Shown here piece by piece: positions 43,671-53,887 of a stretch of DNA of 64,000 nucleotides. The notes beneath the pieces are model-generated. The model ran no database searches, had not been told where the DNA came from, and saw only the letters and a program-made list of their open reading frames with translations. Origin of the DNA: Lotus japonicus (taxonomy: Eukaryota; Streptophyta; Magnoliopsida; Fabales; Fabaceae); assembly GCF_012489685.1 (NCBI RefSeq), contig NC_080042.1, positions 42,150,066 to 42,214,065 on the forward strand. Direction: 5' to 3'. The position numbers and the translations under genes are program-made. The number at the start of each line of letters is the position of its first letter. Position 1 is the stretch's first letter.

Positions 43671-43734
43671 CTAGCAGACTTTCATTGAAAAAGGTCATCT
43701 TCATTAGCATATTGTCTTGCTGAAGATATATTGG

Positions 43735-46700
43735 ATGGCCATAACACCTTTAGGTAGTACTTCTGCATCACAATGGGGAGTTCGTCCTCAGCTATTGCTC
43801 AGGTCCAGTTTGACAGGCAAGGGTGCATCATCTAGCCACAAGTAAGTTCTGTGGTTATATATTTGTTTTGTAGAATAATAGCGGACGGGTGTACTAATCA
43901 TGTCAATTTCCAATGCACATATTGGATATAACAGTAGGTCTGAAGTTTATAGCTCCTATAGTCCTATTCATGATTCCTGGTGATGCAATTGTCTTACATA
44001 GTTACACCATGGGTAGAACTAAATTACTTTAAAGTCTGGGTTCTTCATCATATTATTGAGATCGACAGCGATGCAATCATAAGTTGGGTATGATATGATA
44101 TTACTATCAGTTTTATTTCTTCGATGTGATCTGAATTTCTCGGAAACTCGGGAATATTTTCTACCCTATCTGTCATTGACCATTAATCTTCTTCATTATC
44201 CCGCTCGCTAGATACACTTACTTTCTGGATAGATTTCTGTGCTGGAGAGTGTAGTTTGTTTAACTCACCTCACTTTCCTTGCAGTGTTACAACCAGGGTG
44301 AGCTTCATGGCTGCCCCAAGTTCTAGTTTTTTGTCTCCAGATTCCTTGCATATACTATTTAACGCTGGTCTCTATCAATCTTTGAAATGTCGGAAGGGGT
44401 CACGGTTGATTGTAAGAGCAAATACAGTAAGTTTGGGATACAGTTCTCAGCAACAATAAGTTCCTTTTGGGTGCTTCTCAAAAAAAAAAAAGTTCCTTTT
44501 GGGTGTTTTTATGTGATTGAACTTTATGGAAGTATTCCTCATGGTTAAACTGTATGGTCCTCGTGATTTAGTCAATATACTACCCTGAATATCCTTTTTT
44601 TGTCAATGTGCAGGATTATTATTCTGTCCTTGGGGTTTCAAGAAATGCTAGTAAATCTGAAATTAAGAGTGGTATTTTCTATCTGTTTCCTCCATTATCC
44701 AACTGCACGATCACATCTCTTTTATGATATTGGAATTTTCAAGCGTGGCGAGTTGTTCAAATGTTATCTCTGTATAAAGAAAAGTCAATTAGCATATTAG
44801 TAGGCTTTAATCTGTTCGCTATTTATTGATTTCAAACATTTGTTAATATAACTTTAGTCTGGAAAAGTGCATCTAACATATATGTGAAGCATACAAAAGT
44901 TGGTTCTTGAAGGAAATCCAAGACATGTAACTGTCAAAGAAGTCTGCCCAAACCTAAAAACAGAGATAGGATAATGATGTCAATCAGATGGATACCATTG
45001 ATCAGTGTTACATATGTCAACAGCTTATGCTTGTTAACAAGACCGTCAAGACGTGCTATTTTTTTATTTTTTTTATTTGAATGGAAATTATCCCTACTAC
45101 TACCAAATGACCTTGTTGTTAACTTAAAGCTTTCAATAAAAAATTTAAAATTTAAAATTAGTTGCACCATTGAAACCTTTGATGGCGAGGTTTTTGTATA
45201 TATCGTCATAAACTAGAATTCTGGTGTACTAGGAAAATTTCCACCCAAGAGTAGAAATTTAGAGTTAAGTAGCAAACATCAATCTCATGTAATTTATTTG
45301 TCATGTAGATAGTTTTGCAAAGTATATTTGAAATTAATAACAGGAAACACCAATGATTAGGGCTAATATTACACTTGTATTTGGCAAAGAATATTCTTAT
45401 AAATCGGAGTACAGTTTAGTGTTTACGAATAAAACATCACAATCCTATTAGTGAAATAAAGTCTCTCTTATCTACCTAATCCTGTAATTTCAACATCCAT
45501 CATCATCTGTGTCCATGGCTGCTTCTACTGCAGTGGTTAACTTCTTTGGAACTCCTATTCATTTGGCTGTATCTTCTGGTGGCTGTGTTTATTTTTTGCA
45601 GTAGTTGTATTCATCCATTTGTCTGTCATTCCCCTTCGGCCTTCTCCAACTATATCTGTATTTCACCAGGCACTTTAACCCCTTTGATGGTTCATCCATC
45701 TTCATGTCCTTTGTTCTCAAGATCCAGACTGTTAGTGATGGAAACCCAAAACAGAAAATAGAACTGAAGGAATGAAACAGTAATCAGGATTGTTTATTGA
45801 TGAATTGGAAATCGTTACAGAGAAGGAAAAGCCTTTCCTAAACTGACCAGAGCCAAGCTCCTATAGGAAGCTATTGCTTCCTACTCATTACTACACGCTC
45901 AATGATTTCAGAATCCCCTCCCTACCTCTCACTACCTTCCTTATATTATGGAATGGATTACAATCCTACCTCCCCTCTCTCTCGCCAGCTCACCAGCTGT
46001 GCTGTTAGTTAGTTACTACTCCCTTTGTCCCTTTTGCCCCTTCTAGAGTATACCTTCCACTCTTTGGGCTTCGACCCCACATGGGCTAATGACTCACTTG
46101 GGCCAGCTGCTGGATCATAGTTCCTAATAATGCCGCCGTCTGAACTCACAACCTTGTCCCCAAGGTTGAAGTTTGGGTATAAACTCATGATGGTGAGGGC
46201 ATCCTCCCAGGTAGCCTCCTCAGCAGTTTTGCCTTGCCATTTAATTAGTAGCTGCTGAATGGTGTCACCCTGCAACTTCACCAGGCGAGTGGCTAAAACA
46301 GTGTCGGGTGTGTCCTTGTCATCATACTCGCCCTCCAATTGATCTGGCAAATCTGCTTCTGCAGAGTAGTCCCCAATCGCCTTCTTGAGCAATGACACAT
46401 GAAACACAGGATGAACTCGCGATCCTTCTGGTAAACGTAACCTGTAAGCCACCGCACCCACACGAGCCACGATAGGATAAGGCCCATAGTATCGGGCTGC
46501 CAGCTTTGCATGAACTCGGGTTACTACAGATTGTTGACGATGTGCGCGAAGCTTCACAAAGACCCATTCTCCGACAGTAAATGATTTTTCAACCCGCTTA
46601 GTGTCAGCTTGTGACTTCATTCGACCCTGGGCTCGCAAGAGTTGTGCCTTCAACTGGCGCAGAACCTCATCTCGATCAACCAATTCACGTTGCACTGCGT

Positions 46701-49700
46701 CAACCCTGGTCTCCCCGAGTCCCCAACGTGTGATTGCTGGGGGTTTGCGTCCATAAACAACCTCGAACGGGGTCATATGTGTGGCTGAGTGGTAAGATGT
46801 ATTGAACCAATACTCAGCCCAATGGATCCAAGTTGCCCACGTTTTAGGTTGATCAGCCGCAAAACAACGCAAATACGTTTCCAAACAGCGATTTACGACT
46901 TCCGTTTGTCCATCCGATTCGGGGTGGTACGCGGAACTCATATTCAACTGTGTGCCCTGCAACCGGAAAAGCTCTTTCCAGAAATGACTCATAAATACTG
47001 GGTCCCGGTCGCTCACAATGGTTGAGGGAACTCCATGCAAACGTATGACTTCCTTGGCAAACAATTCAGCGATGCTCTTCGCAGTATAGGGGTGCTTCAG
47101 CGGAATGAAGTGACAGAATTTGGATAGGCGATCCACGACCACTAGCACTGCCTCGTATCCCCTGGATTTAGGTAGGCCAGTTATGAAATCAATCGAGAGA
47201 TCTTCCCACACCTGATTCGGGATGGGTAGAGGCTGCAGCAAGCCTGCGGGCGATGAGGCCATGTACTTTTGTCTTTGGCATGTATCACAGCTACGAACAA
47301 ACTCTTGCACCGTGTTCTTCATGCCTACCCAATAGATGTTGGCCGCGAGCCGCCGATAGGTGCGGAGAAATCCGGAGTGCCCGCCATGTGGGGTGGCATG
47401 AAATTCCTTTAACATCTGTGGAATTAGAGAGGAAGTATGTGACAAAACCAGCCTCCCTTTGTACAACAGAATCCCCTGCTGTAGACTGAATTCCGGATGA
47501 GTTGATGGGTCATTTTGTAACTCCATGATCACATGCTTAAGTTTTGCATCCTGCTGAACCTCTGTTGCTATCAACTGGTGATCTTCCCAGCGCGGGTACG
47601 TGCACACGGTCCTGATCTCACCATATTCCCCAACGCGCGATAGCGCATCTGCTCCCTTATTTAACTTCCCAGGTTTATAAACGATATCAAAGTCATACCC
47701 CAATAGCTTCGCGGCCCAATTCTGTTGTTCCCCAGTAATAATCTTTTGATGGAGCAACTCTTTAAGACTCTTCTGATCAGTAGACACAAGAAATTTCCGT
47801 CCCAATAAGTAAGGACGCCAATGCTGTATCGCCAAAGCTACTGCCATAAGCTCTTTCTCATAGGCGGACTTAGCGAGGTTCCGTGGTCCTAAGGCCTTGC
47901 TATAGTATGCTATGGGTTTCTTGTCTTGCATCAAAATCGCCCCGAGGCCACACCCTGACGCATCACACTCAATTAGGAATTCTTTCTCAAAATCTGGAAG
48001 TGCCAAAACAGGGGCCGTTGTGAGCTTCCCTTTTAGAGTTTCAAATGCATTTTGTGCTGCAGCTCCCCACTGAAAAGCATCTTTCTTTGTCAAATCTGTG
48101 AGTGGCCTTGCTATTTTCCCATAATCCCGAATAAATTTCCTGTAGTAACCGGTTAATCCAAGAAAACCTCTCACCCCTTTTACATTCTTGGGCACGGGCC
48201 AACTCTTGACACTCGCCACCTTGCTAGGATCAACCGCCACTCCCTGTGCTGAAATCAGGTGCCCCAAGTATTCAACTGAGTCTTGCGCAAACTGACATTT
48301 CTTCTTGTTTGCTGTCAAGTGTTGCTGTTGGAGGAGTTGTAAGACCTTCTCAAGATGCAATAGGTGCTTTTCCCAATCGCTGCTATACACTAGAATATCA
48401 TCAAAAAATACAAGCACTCCCTTCCGGAGCATGGGACGAAAAACTGCGTTCATCAAACTCTGAAACGTCGATGGTGCGTTCATGAGACCGAACGGCATTA
48501 CGAGGAATTCGTAGTGCCCTTCATGGGTACGGAATGCCGTTTTATGCACATCCTCTGCCCTTACGCGAACCTGATGATACCCCGACTTGAGATCAAGCTT
48601 TGAGAAAAATTTAGCACCATTCAACTCATCGAGCAGCTCTTCAATTACAGGAATGGGAAACTTGTCAGGGACTGTTACCTTATTGAGTGCGCGGTAATCC
48701 ACGCACATACGCCATGACTGGTCCTTCTTCTTGACCAAGAGCACTGGACTGGAGTAAGCGCTTGAGCTATGTCGTATGATGCCGGCTGACAACATCTCCT
48801 GAACCTGCCTTTCAATTTCATTTTTATGGGTATGGGGATAACGATATGGTCTGACGTTGACTGGTCCCTGCCCTTCCTTTATGTTGATACAATGCTCTTT
48901 GCCTCGACTCGGGGGTAGCCCCTCCTGAGCTTCAAACACACTGTCATACTCTTGCAACAACTTCTGCAAGCTTTCCTGTTGCGCTGCCTCTAGATGCTGA
49001 CCTTTGGGAACCTCATGCCGGTGCTCCAAGAGTCCAAACGCTAGCTTGCTGTCAAGGTCAGACCTTCTCAGGATGCTTTGCAACGCCCCCATGGAACTCC
49101 CGCCAGCACTAAGACCCTGTAGCCTTACCCACTGTGTGCCGTGCCAGAAACTCATAGTATGCTTTCCCCAATTAGCAATTGTATCTCCCAACGTCTTGAG
49201 CCATTCAATTCCTAGCACAATATCAGGGCCTCCCAGATCAAACAAATGGGGTGTGCACGAGAACTTGTAATCCCCAATCTCCAGGTCAAGCTCCTTACAC
49301 TTACCTCTGGTGTGAGTCTGGAAACCATCTCCCAACTTGATGGACATCCGTGGAGTGTCTTCCACTTCCCAGCTCATTCGTTGCACAACCTTGTGGTCAA
49401 CGAAATTATGAGTGGCTCCGCTGTCGACTAACACGAGCACGGGCACCCCTCGCACTTTTCCTTGTAGCCTCATGGTTTGTGGCGGCTCACCATGGTCGAC
49501 GAGATTGCACAAACTCATTATACTTAGCTCACCATCGACCTCGTCTTCCATCTCGTTCATCTCTACGGCGAGAATGTTCCCATCGCCGGCGTCGTCGTCG
49601 CCGTCTTCGACGAGCAGCACTCGGAGTTGGCGATCGGGGCATTTGTGCATTGGGTGGAAAGGGCCTCCACATTTGAAGCACTGACCCTTTTGTTTCCGCT

Positions 49701-52700
49701 CCAGTAATTCATGATAAGTGAGATGGGAGAATCCCCTGTCACGTGGACCGGCCCTCCTAGCTTCTGTTGTTGCCTTGGGGTCGCCTTTTGGGCCACCAAA
49801 AACTGGTTTATTAGTAGTCGCGGGCCCATTATCCTTAGCGCCTTTGACCCAGACCCAATCGGTGCTTCCCGGGCGACCCGGCCCCGGGCGATCGCCAGTC
49901 CGGAAACCCGCTCCACCAATCCTCGAACTACGGTTATAACCCGACCCGGCTTCACCCCTTACTTCCTTCTCCACCGCCCGGGCGATCAAGAGCAATCTTG
50001 AGCGGTTCACTCCGCCCATCGCCACCAAGCTCCTCGCCTTTCCCCGTATCTCTTCTTTCAGACCATGCAAGAAGTATCCCTGGTATTGCTTCTCAGGTAA
50101 TTTTGGGATTTGGGCCGTCAAATATTCGAACTCGGTAATGTACTCCTCCACCGTACCTTTCTGACGCAACTCAGTCAATTGCTCGTACACGTCACCGTCG
50201 CCGTGACCGCCATAACGCTCCAGAAGAGCTTGACGCAACTTTTCCCACGTCAGGGGAGCTTCTGATTCGAGCAAAGAGTTGTAAAAATGGATGGTGGGTC
50301 CATCCATGCTGAGCTGAGCGAGGCTCACCTTGACCTCCGGTGAAGTCTCTTGCACACGGAAATACACCTCCGCGCGTGAGATCCAGCCCGCCGGGTCTCT
50401 CCCGTCGAAGATCGGCAACTCTACCTTCTTTACTGACTGGCGAAACTCCGCCAACGCATCGCCGTGTAGAGGTTGCGTTCGTGGTCCTCCTTCGTTCGCT
50501 TCAGGTTGCTCAGGAACCTCAGCGCTTGAGCTTTCTCCCTTGTCTCGGTTTGCACTTGCATCTTCCCTGTGTGACATTTTTCCTAACGATCGTTCCATCA
50601 TCGCAATCAACGATGCAGGAAGATCCTTCATCGCCGTCGTAACAGCTACCAGCGACGTTCGCATCTCAGCGAGCTCGCCTTCAAGAGCATCAAGCTTTGC
50701 TTCCATCGAGTTTGTCGTGTGTTTGGATTTTCTGGGTGGCATTCACTGGTTCCGGCGAATCAATCCGGCAGGTCGGACCAATTTGATGGAAACCCAAAAC
50801 AGAAAATAGAACTGAAGGAATGAAACAGTAATCAGGATTGTTTATTGATGAATTGGAAATCGTTACAGAGAAGGAAAAGCCTTTCCTAAACTGACCAGAG
50901 CCAAGCTCCTATAGGAAGCTATTGCTTCCTACTCATTACTACACGCTCAATGATTTCAGAATCCCCTCCCTACCTCTCACTACCTTCCTTATATTATGGA
51001 ATGGATTACAATCCTACCTCCCCTCTCTCTCGCCAGCTCACCAGCTGTGCTGTTAGTTAGTTACTACTCCCTTTGTCCCTTTTGCCCCTTCTAGAGTATA
51101 CCTTCCACTCTTTGGGCTTCGACCCCACATGGGCTAATGACTCACTTGGGCCAGCTGCTGGATCATAGTTCCTAATAGTTAGCCTGTTACTGCTCTCTAA
51201 TTTGGGTGGCGTTTTTCATGGCTGTTCTCCCATTCATCATGGTTGGTTACTGACTCTCTCCACGACCCTATTAGTGTGCTTGCCACCCTTCAATTGGTCA
51301 CACTCTTCAGTTGGTGCCCTTATCACTGTTCCACATGTTAGCTAGCTGCTGCTTCCATGTTCCCCCACCTTCTGCTGTGTGAGTATGCATTTGACCACCT
51401 TTTGGCCAGATCATCACACACAGCTCATCTAGTAAGCATTTTGGACCTTCCCCATTCCTTATTGACCTTCAGCTCTGTCATATTGGCTCCTTTCCCCAAT
51501 CTGCTCTGTTTAGCCATGTGTTTTTCGTAAATAGTTGAGAGCTTGCCTTGCATGCATCGCTGCATCAGAAAATTATTTTTATTGTGTTAGGAGTGTTATT
51601 GACCTATGTTTATGCTGGTTTTTACACATGTGCTTAACCTAGAATATTAGTATTCAGGTAGTTGTGTATGAGCACAACGCATAACACTACAATCCTATTA
51701 GTTAAGTACACACTCACTTTTCTCCTTTCCTTCTAATAGCTAGATTTCAACAATTGTGAGGTCTGCATATTATTTGCTTGGTTGTGTTTACTGCTCGCTG
51801 GTTAGTGTCATATGTCATTGCAAATATGAAACTATGTTCTTTTGACATTTCAGCTTATCGGAAGCTTGCCCGCACTTACCATCCTGATGTAAACAAGTGA
51901 GTTATTTATTCAATTTCATATATTATAACTGTCAAGAACCAACTATCCCAAAAACTTAAGCTTTTGGGTAATCATACATGAATGGTTTTATGTTATACTT
52001 CTTTTACGCCCCCTCACGAAATTGCCCATTGGGCTTGAAGCGTGGACAATGCATAACCCCACCTACCTTATGCTGAAATTCCACTTTTTTATTAGAATAA
52101 TTGGGGGCAACAAAGATCGAACTCTAGATCATTTGGTCATAGAGACTTTGATACCATATCATGTACCAACTATCTCAAAAGCTTAAACTATTGGGTGAAG
52201 ATACATGAATGGTATTATCTTCTAACAGTAACTTTGTCTTCTCTCAAACTCATTCCTTCCCCTTGTTCCCCCTTTTGTATTTCTCGTTCTTTCTTTCTGT
52301 GTTTGTCTTCACCTCATTTGGTTATCTCATTCTCATTATATTTGTATCTTATCTCTTTTTAAAAATTATTGATTTTGTTAATGAAATTATTGCTATCTTG
52401 TGAATTACATTTTTATCATATTCTGGGCATTGATTGATAATGCATTCTCTATAAATTGAATTCTTTGTTTTTTGGTTTCTTAATAATGTATTTTATTTCA
52501 AAAGTAAAGGTTATTTTTTTGTAATAGTTTGTATATCTAGAATTTTTCTAGCCATAAAAATGGTTGTGCTTGATCAAAATACTTGGAGGAAGGGGACTTG
52601 ACTTCCACAAGTTCAAATTGAATTTAGCATGATGTGAATGTCAATTTTTCATGTACCATGGTTTTCTGTTATCATCTGAACTGCTTGATAAATGTTGCAT

Positions 52701-53887
52701 ATTATTGAACTCGAGTTATTGAGCGTAATTGCGTATTCACATATACTGTAGAGAACCTGGAGCGGAAACTAAATTTAAGGAGATCAGCAATGCTTATGAG
52801 GTAAAACTACAGATTAATGAACTCAGCTGGCTCTTGTTCATGTCAAATAACGACTTGTCTTGTGTAATTATATTTCTTACGCAGGTCTTATCAGATGATG
52901 AGAAACGATCCATTTATGACAGATATGGAGAGGATGGGCTTAAGGGTTCTGGATTGGGCACAGGGGTAAGTTACTTCAGATGGCGATGGATAATTTTATT
53001 TTGTAATGAGTATTCTTGTTTTCAAAGAAGGATTATCTCTGTCATGTCAGGATTTCAGCAATCCTTTCGATCTATTTGATTTGTTTGAAAAGATGAATCG
53101 TGGTGCAAGTCCTAGAGGTTCTTGGAATGGAGCAATTGCAGGCGAAGATGAATATTACAGTCTTGTTTTGAACTTTAAAGAAGCAGTTTTTGGCATAGAG
53201 AAAGAGATAGAGATAAGCCGATTAGAGAGCTGTGGAACTTGCAATGGTTCTGGTGCTAAACCTGGGACTACACCATCCAAATGTGGCACTTGTGGAGGTC
53301 AAGGCCAAGTCATCTCATCAACAAGGACTCCATTAGGTATCTTCCGGCAGACCATGACGTGCTCGTCATGCAATGGGATGGGGGAAATTTCAACACCTTG
53401 CAGTACATGTTCTGGGGATGGTCGAGTGAGGAAATCAAAGCGGATAAGCCTGAAAGTCCCAGCTGGTGTGGATTCGGGTAGCCGTTTAAGGGTTAGAAAC
53501 GAAGGAAACGCCGGAAGGCGAGGGGGTCCTCCTGGCGACCTCTTTGTTGTTATTGAAGTTATCCCAGATCCTGTCCTCAAAAGAGACGACATCAACATCT
53601 TGTACACCTGCAAGGTTTCTTACATTGATGCAATCTTGGGGACTACAATTAAGGTTCCTACAGTAGATGGAATGGTGGATTTGAAAATTCCATCAGGGAC
53701 CCAACCCAACACTACACTTGTTATGGCTAAGAAAGGTGTTCCCCTGCTGAATAAAAACAACATGAGAGGAGATCAATTTGTTCGTGTACAAGTTGAAATT
53801 CCTAAGAGACTGAGCAGTGATGAGAGAAAGCTTATAGAGGAACTTGCTGATTTAAGCAAAGACAAGACTACCAGCAGTACCAGATAA
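43735..53887 (+). CDS. DJA5/DJA6: Chloroplast DnaJ (HSP40) co-chaperone, DJA5/DJA6-type, 7 coding exons
   Basis: My exon model: 43735-43841, 44285-44426, 44614-44671, 51854-51896, 52752-52800, 52885-52965, 53051-53887, all with GT-AG introns and matching phases, giving 438 aa. Residues 1-83 form a Ser/Arg-rich plastid transit peptide. Residues 84-150 are the J domain ([14 protein letters not shown] at 112-114). A short G/F region with [10 protein letters not shown] follows, then four CxxCxGxG zinc motifs from residue 221 ([32 protein letters not shown]) and the substrate-binding C-terminal domain to [11 protein letters not shown]. It stimulates stromal Hsp70; Arabidopsis DJA5/DJA6 are reported to act in plastid iron-sulfur cluster assembly. 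Intron 3 holds a complete gypsy element, between the exons for J-domain helix I and the HPD motif. AATAAA signals lie at 54026 and 54053. Confidence 0.9.
45736..46129 (-). repeat. 3' LTR of Reina-like element (394 bp)
   Basis: No difference seen against 50784-51177. Plus-strand ends are TGATGGAAAC and TTCCTAATA. Confidence 0.95.
46009..50742 (-). CDS. Gag-pol polyprotein of Reina-like gypsy element (1577 aa)
   Basis: One uninterrupted ORF whose stop lies inside the 3' LTR. Domains in order with rough residues: coiled-coil N-terminus, Gag capsid region 105-260 ([17 protein letters not shown]), CCHC knuckle near 355 ([14 protein letters not shown]), aspartic protease near 435 ([12 protein letters not shown]), reverse transcriptase with active site near 780 ([10 protein letters not shown]), RNase H near 925 ([13 protein letters not shown]), integrase zinc domain 1117-1157 ([11 protein letters not shown] to CDTCQRQK), integrase core with D near 1184 (IDFITGLP), D near 1244 (SDRDPVFMS) and E near 1279, then a chromodomain-like tail near 1500-1540 ([16 protein letters not shown]). 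All catalytic residues I can check are present. It starts at the ATG at 50742, about 40 bases inside the 5' LTR. Confidence 0.95.
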   Translation of the reverse strand: MPPRKSKHTTNSMEAKLDALEGELAEMRTSLVAVTTAMKDLPASLIAMMERSLGKMSHREDASANRDKGESSSAEVPEQPEANEGGPRTQPLHGDALAEFRQSVKKVELPIFDGRDPAGWISRAEVYFRVQETSPEVKVSLAQLSMDGPTIHFYNSLLESEAPLTWEKLRQALLERYGGHGDGDVYEQLTELRQKGTVEEYITEFEYLTAQIPKLPEKQYQGYFLHGLKEEIRGKARSLVAMGGVNRSRLLLIARAVEKEVRGEAGSGYNRSSRIGGAGFRTGDRPGPGRPGSTDWVWVKGAKDNGPATTNKPVFGGPKGDPKATTEARRAGPRDRGFSHLTYHELLERKQKGQCFKCGGPFHPMHKCPDRQLRVLLVEDGDDDAGDGNILAVEMNEMEDEVDGELSIMSLCNLVDHGEPPQTMRLQGKVRGVPVLVLVDSGATHNFVDHKVVQRMSWEVEDTPRMSIKLGDGFQTHTRGKCKELDLEIGDYKFSCTPHLFDLGGPDIVLGIEWLKTLGDTIANWGKHTMSFWHGTQWVRLQGLSAGGSSMGALQSILRRSDLDSKLAFGLLEHRHEVPKGQHLEAAQQESLQKLLQEYDSVFEAQEGLPPSRGKEHCINIKEGQGPVNVRPYRYPHTHKNEIERQVQEMLSAGIIRHSSSAYSSPVLLVKKKDQSWRMCVDYRALNKVTVPDKFPIPVIEELLDELNGAKFFSKLDLKSGYHQVRVRAEDVHKTAFRTHEGHYEFLVMPFGLMNAPSTFQSLMNAVFRPMLRKGVLVFFDDILVYSSDWEKHLLHLEKVLQLLQQQHLTANKKKCQFAQDSVEYLGHLISAQGVAVDPSKVASVKSWPVPKNVKGVRGFLGLTGYYRKFIRDYGKIARPLTDLTKKDAFQWGAAAQNAFETLKGKLTTAPVLALPDFEKEFLIECDASGCGLGAILMQDKKPIAYYSKALGPRNLAKSAYEKELMAVALAIQHWRPYLLGRKFLVSTDQKSLKELLHQKIITGEQQNWAAKLLGYDFDIVYKPGKLNKGADALSRVGEYGEIRTVCTYPRWEDHQLIATEVQQDAKLKHVIMELQNDPSTHPEFSLQQGILLYKGRLVLSHTSSLIPQMLKEFHATPHGGHSGFLRTYRRLAANIYWVGMKNTVQEFVRSCDTCQRQKYMASSPAGLLQPLPIPNQVWEDLSIDFITGLPKSRGYEAVLVVVDRLSKFCHFIPLKHPYTAKSIAELFAKEVIRLHGVPSTIVSDRDPVFMSHFWKELFRLQGTQLNMSSAYHPESDGQTEVVNRCLETYLRCFAADQPKTWATWIHWAEYWFNTSYHSATHMTPFEVVYGRKPPAITRWGLGETRVDAVQRELVDRDEVLRQLKAQLLRAQGRMKSQADTKRVEKSFTVGEWVFVKLRAHRQQSVVTRVHAKLAARYYGPYPIVARVGAVAYRLRLPEGSRVHPVFHVSLLKKAIGDYSAEADLPDQLEGEYDDKDTPDTVLATRLVKLQGDTIQQLLIKWQGKTAEEATWEDALTIMSLYPNFNLGDKVVSSDGGIIRNYDPAAGPSESLAHVGSKPKEWKVYSRRGKRDKGSSN
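50784..51177 (-). repeat. 5' LTR of Reina-like element (394 bp)
   Basis: Identical by eye to the other LTR. The adjacent interior begins, on the minus strand, with three or four bases and then TGGTCCGACC as the likely primer site; I could not assign the tRNA. Confidence 0.93.
51938..52216. repeat. Dispersed repeat with 50 bp direct terminal repeats in intron 4
   Basis: ACCAACTATCCCAAAA at 51938 and ACCAACTATCTCAAAA at 52165 each start a stretch of about 50 bases alike (ending CATACATGAATGGT or GATACATGAATGGT). They enclose 175 bases with the words CTTGAAGCGTGGACAATGC and GATACCAT. It looks like a very short direct-repeat element or a rearranged repeat; class unknown. Confidence 0.4.

Larger units (their letters stand above)
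45736..51177 (-). mobile_element. Intact Reina-like Ty3/gypsy chromovirus (5.44 kb)
   Basis: 394 bp LTRs at 45736-46129 and 50784-51177 that I read as identical, flanked by a perfect 5 bp duplication GTTAG (45731-45735 and 51178-51182). A single 1577-codon gag-pol ORF is unbroken. Small size, short LTRs and a chromodomain-like tail point to the Reina lineage. All signs are of a very recent, possibly still mobile insertion, in the antisense direction within the DnaJ intron. Read in its own sense the LTR starts TATTAGG and ends CCATCA, so the usual TG start is TA here. Confidence 0.95.
44672..51853 (+). other. DJA5/DJA6: Intron 3 of the DnaJ gene, expanded by a gypsy insertion
   Basis: About 7.2 kb, of which 5.4 kb is the Reina-like element; without it the intron would be about 1.7 kb. 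The remainder (44672-45730 and 51183-51853) is AT-rich with no gene. The element is antisense to the gene. Confidence 0.85.

Noticed and set aside
49350..49955. Several ORFs of 90-130 codons on both strands inside 46009-50742
   Set aside because: Shadows of the intact gag-pol frame of the Reina-like element.
45424..51700. ACAATCCTATTAGT on both sides of the Reina-like element (near 45440 and 51690), as an outer LTR pair
   Set aside because: Only a short stretch matches and the flanks diverge quickly. Not enough to call an outer element.
53299..53613. 104-codon minus-strand ORF over DnaJ exon 7
   Set aside because: Shadow of the coding exon.
43735..53887. DnaJ gene killed by the gypsy insertion
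   Set aside because: All seven coding exons, splice sites and phases are intact and the insertion is intronic, so loss of function cannot be claimed from sequence.
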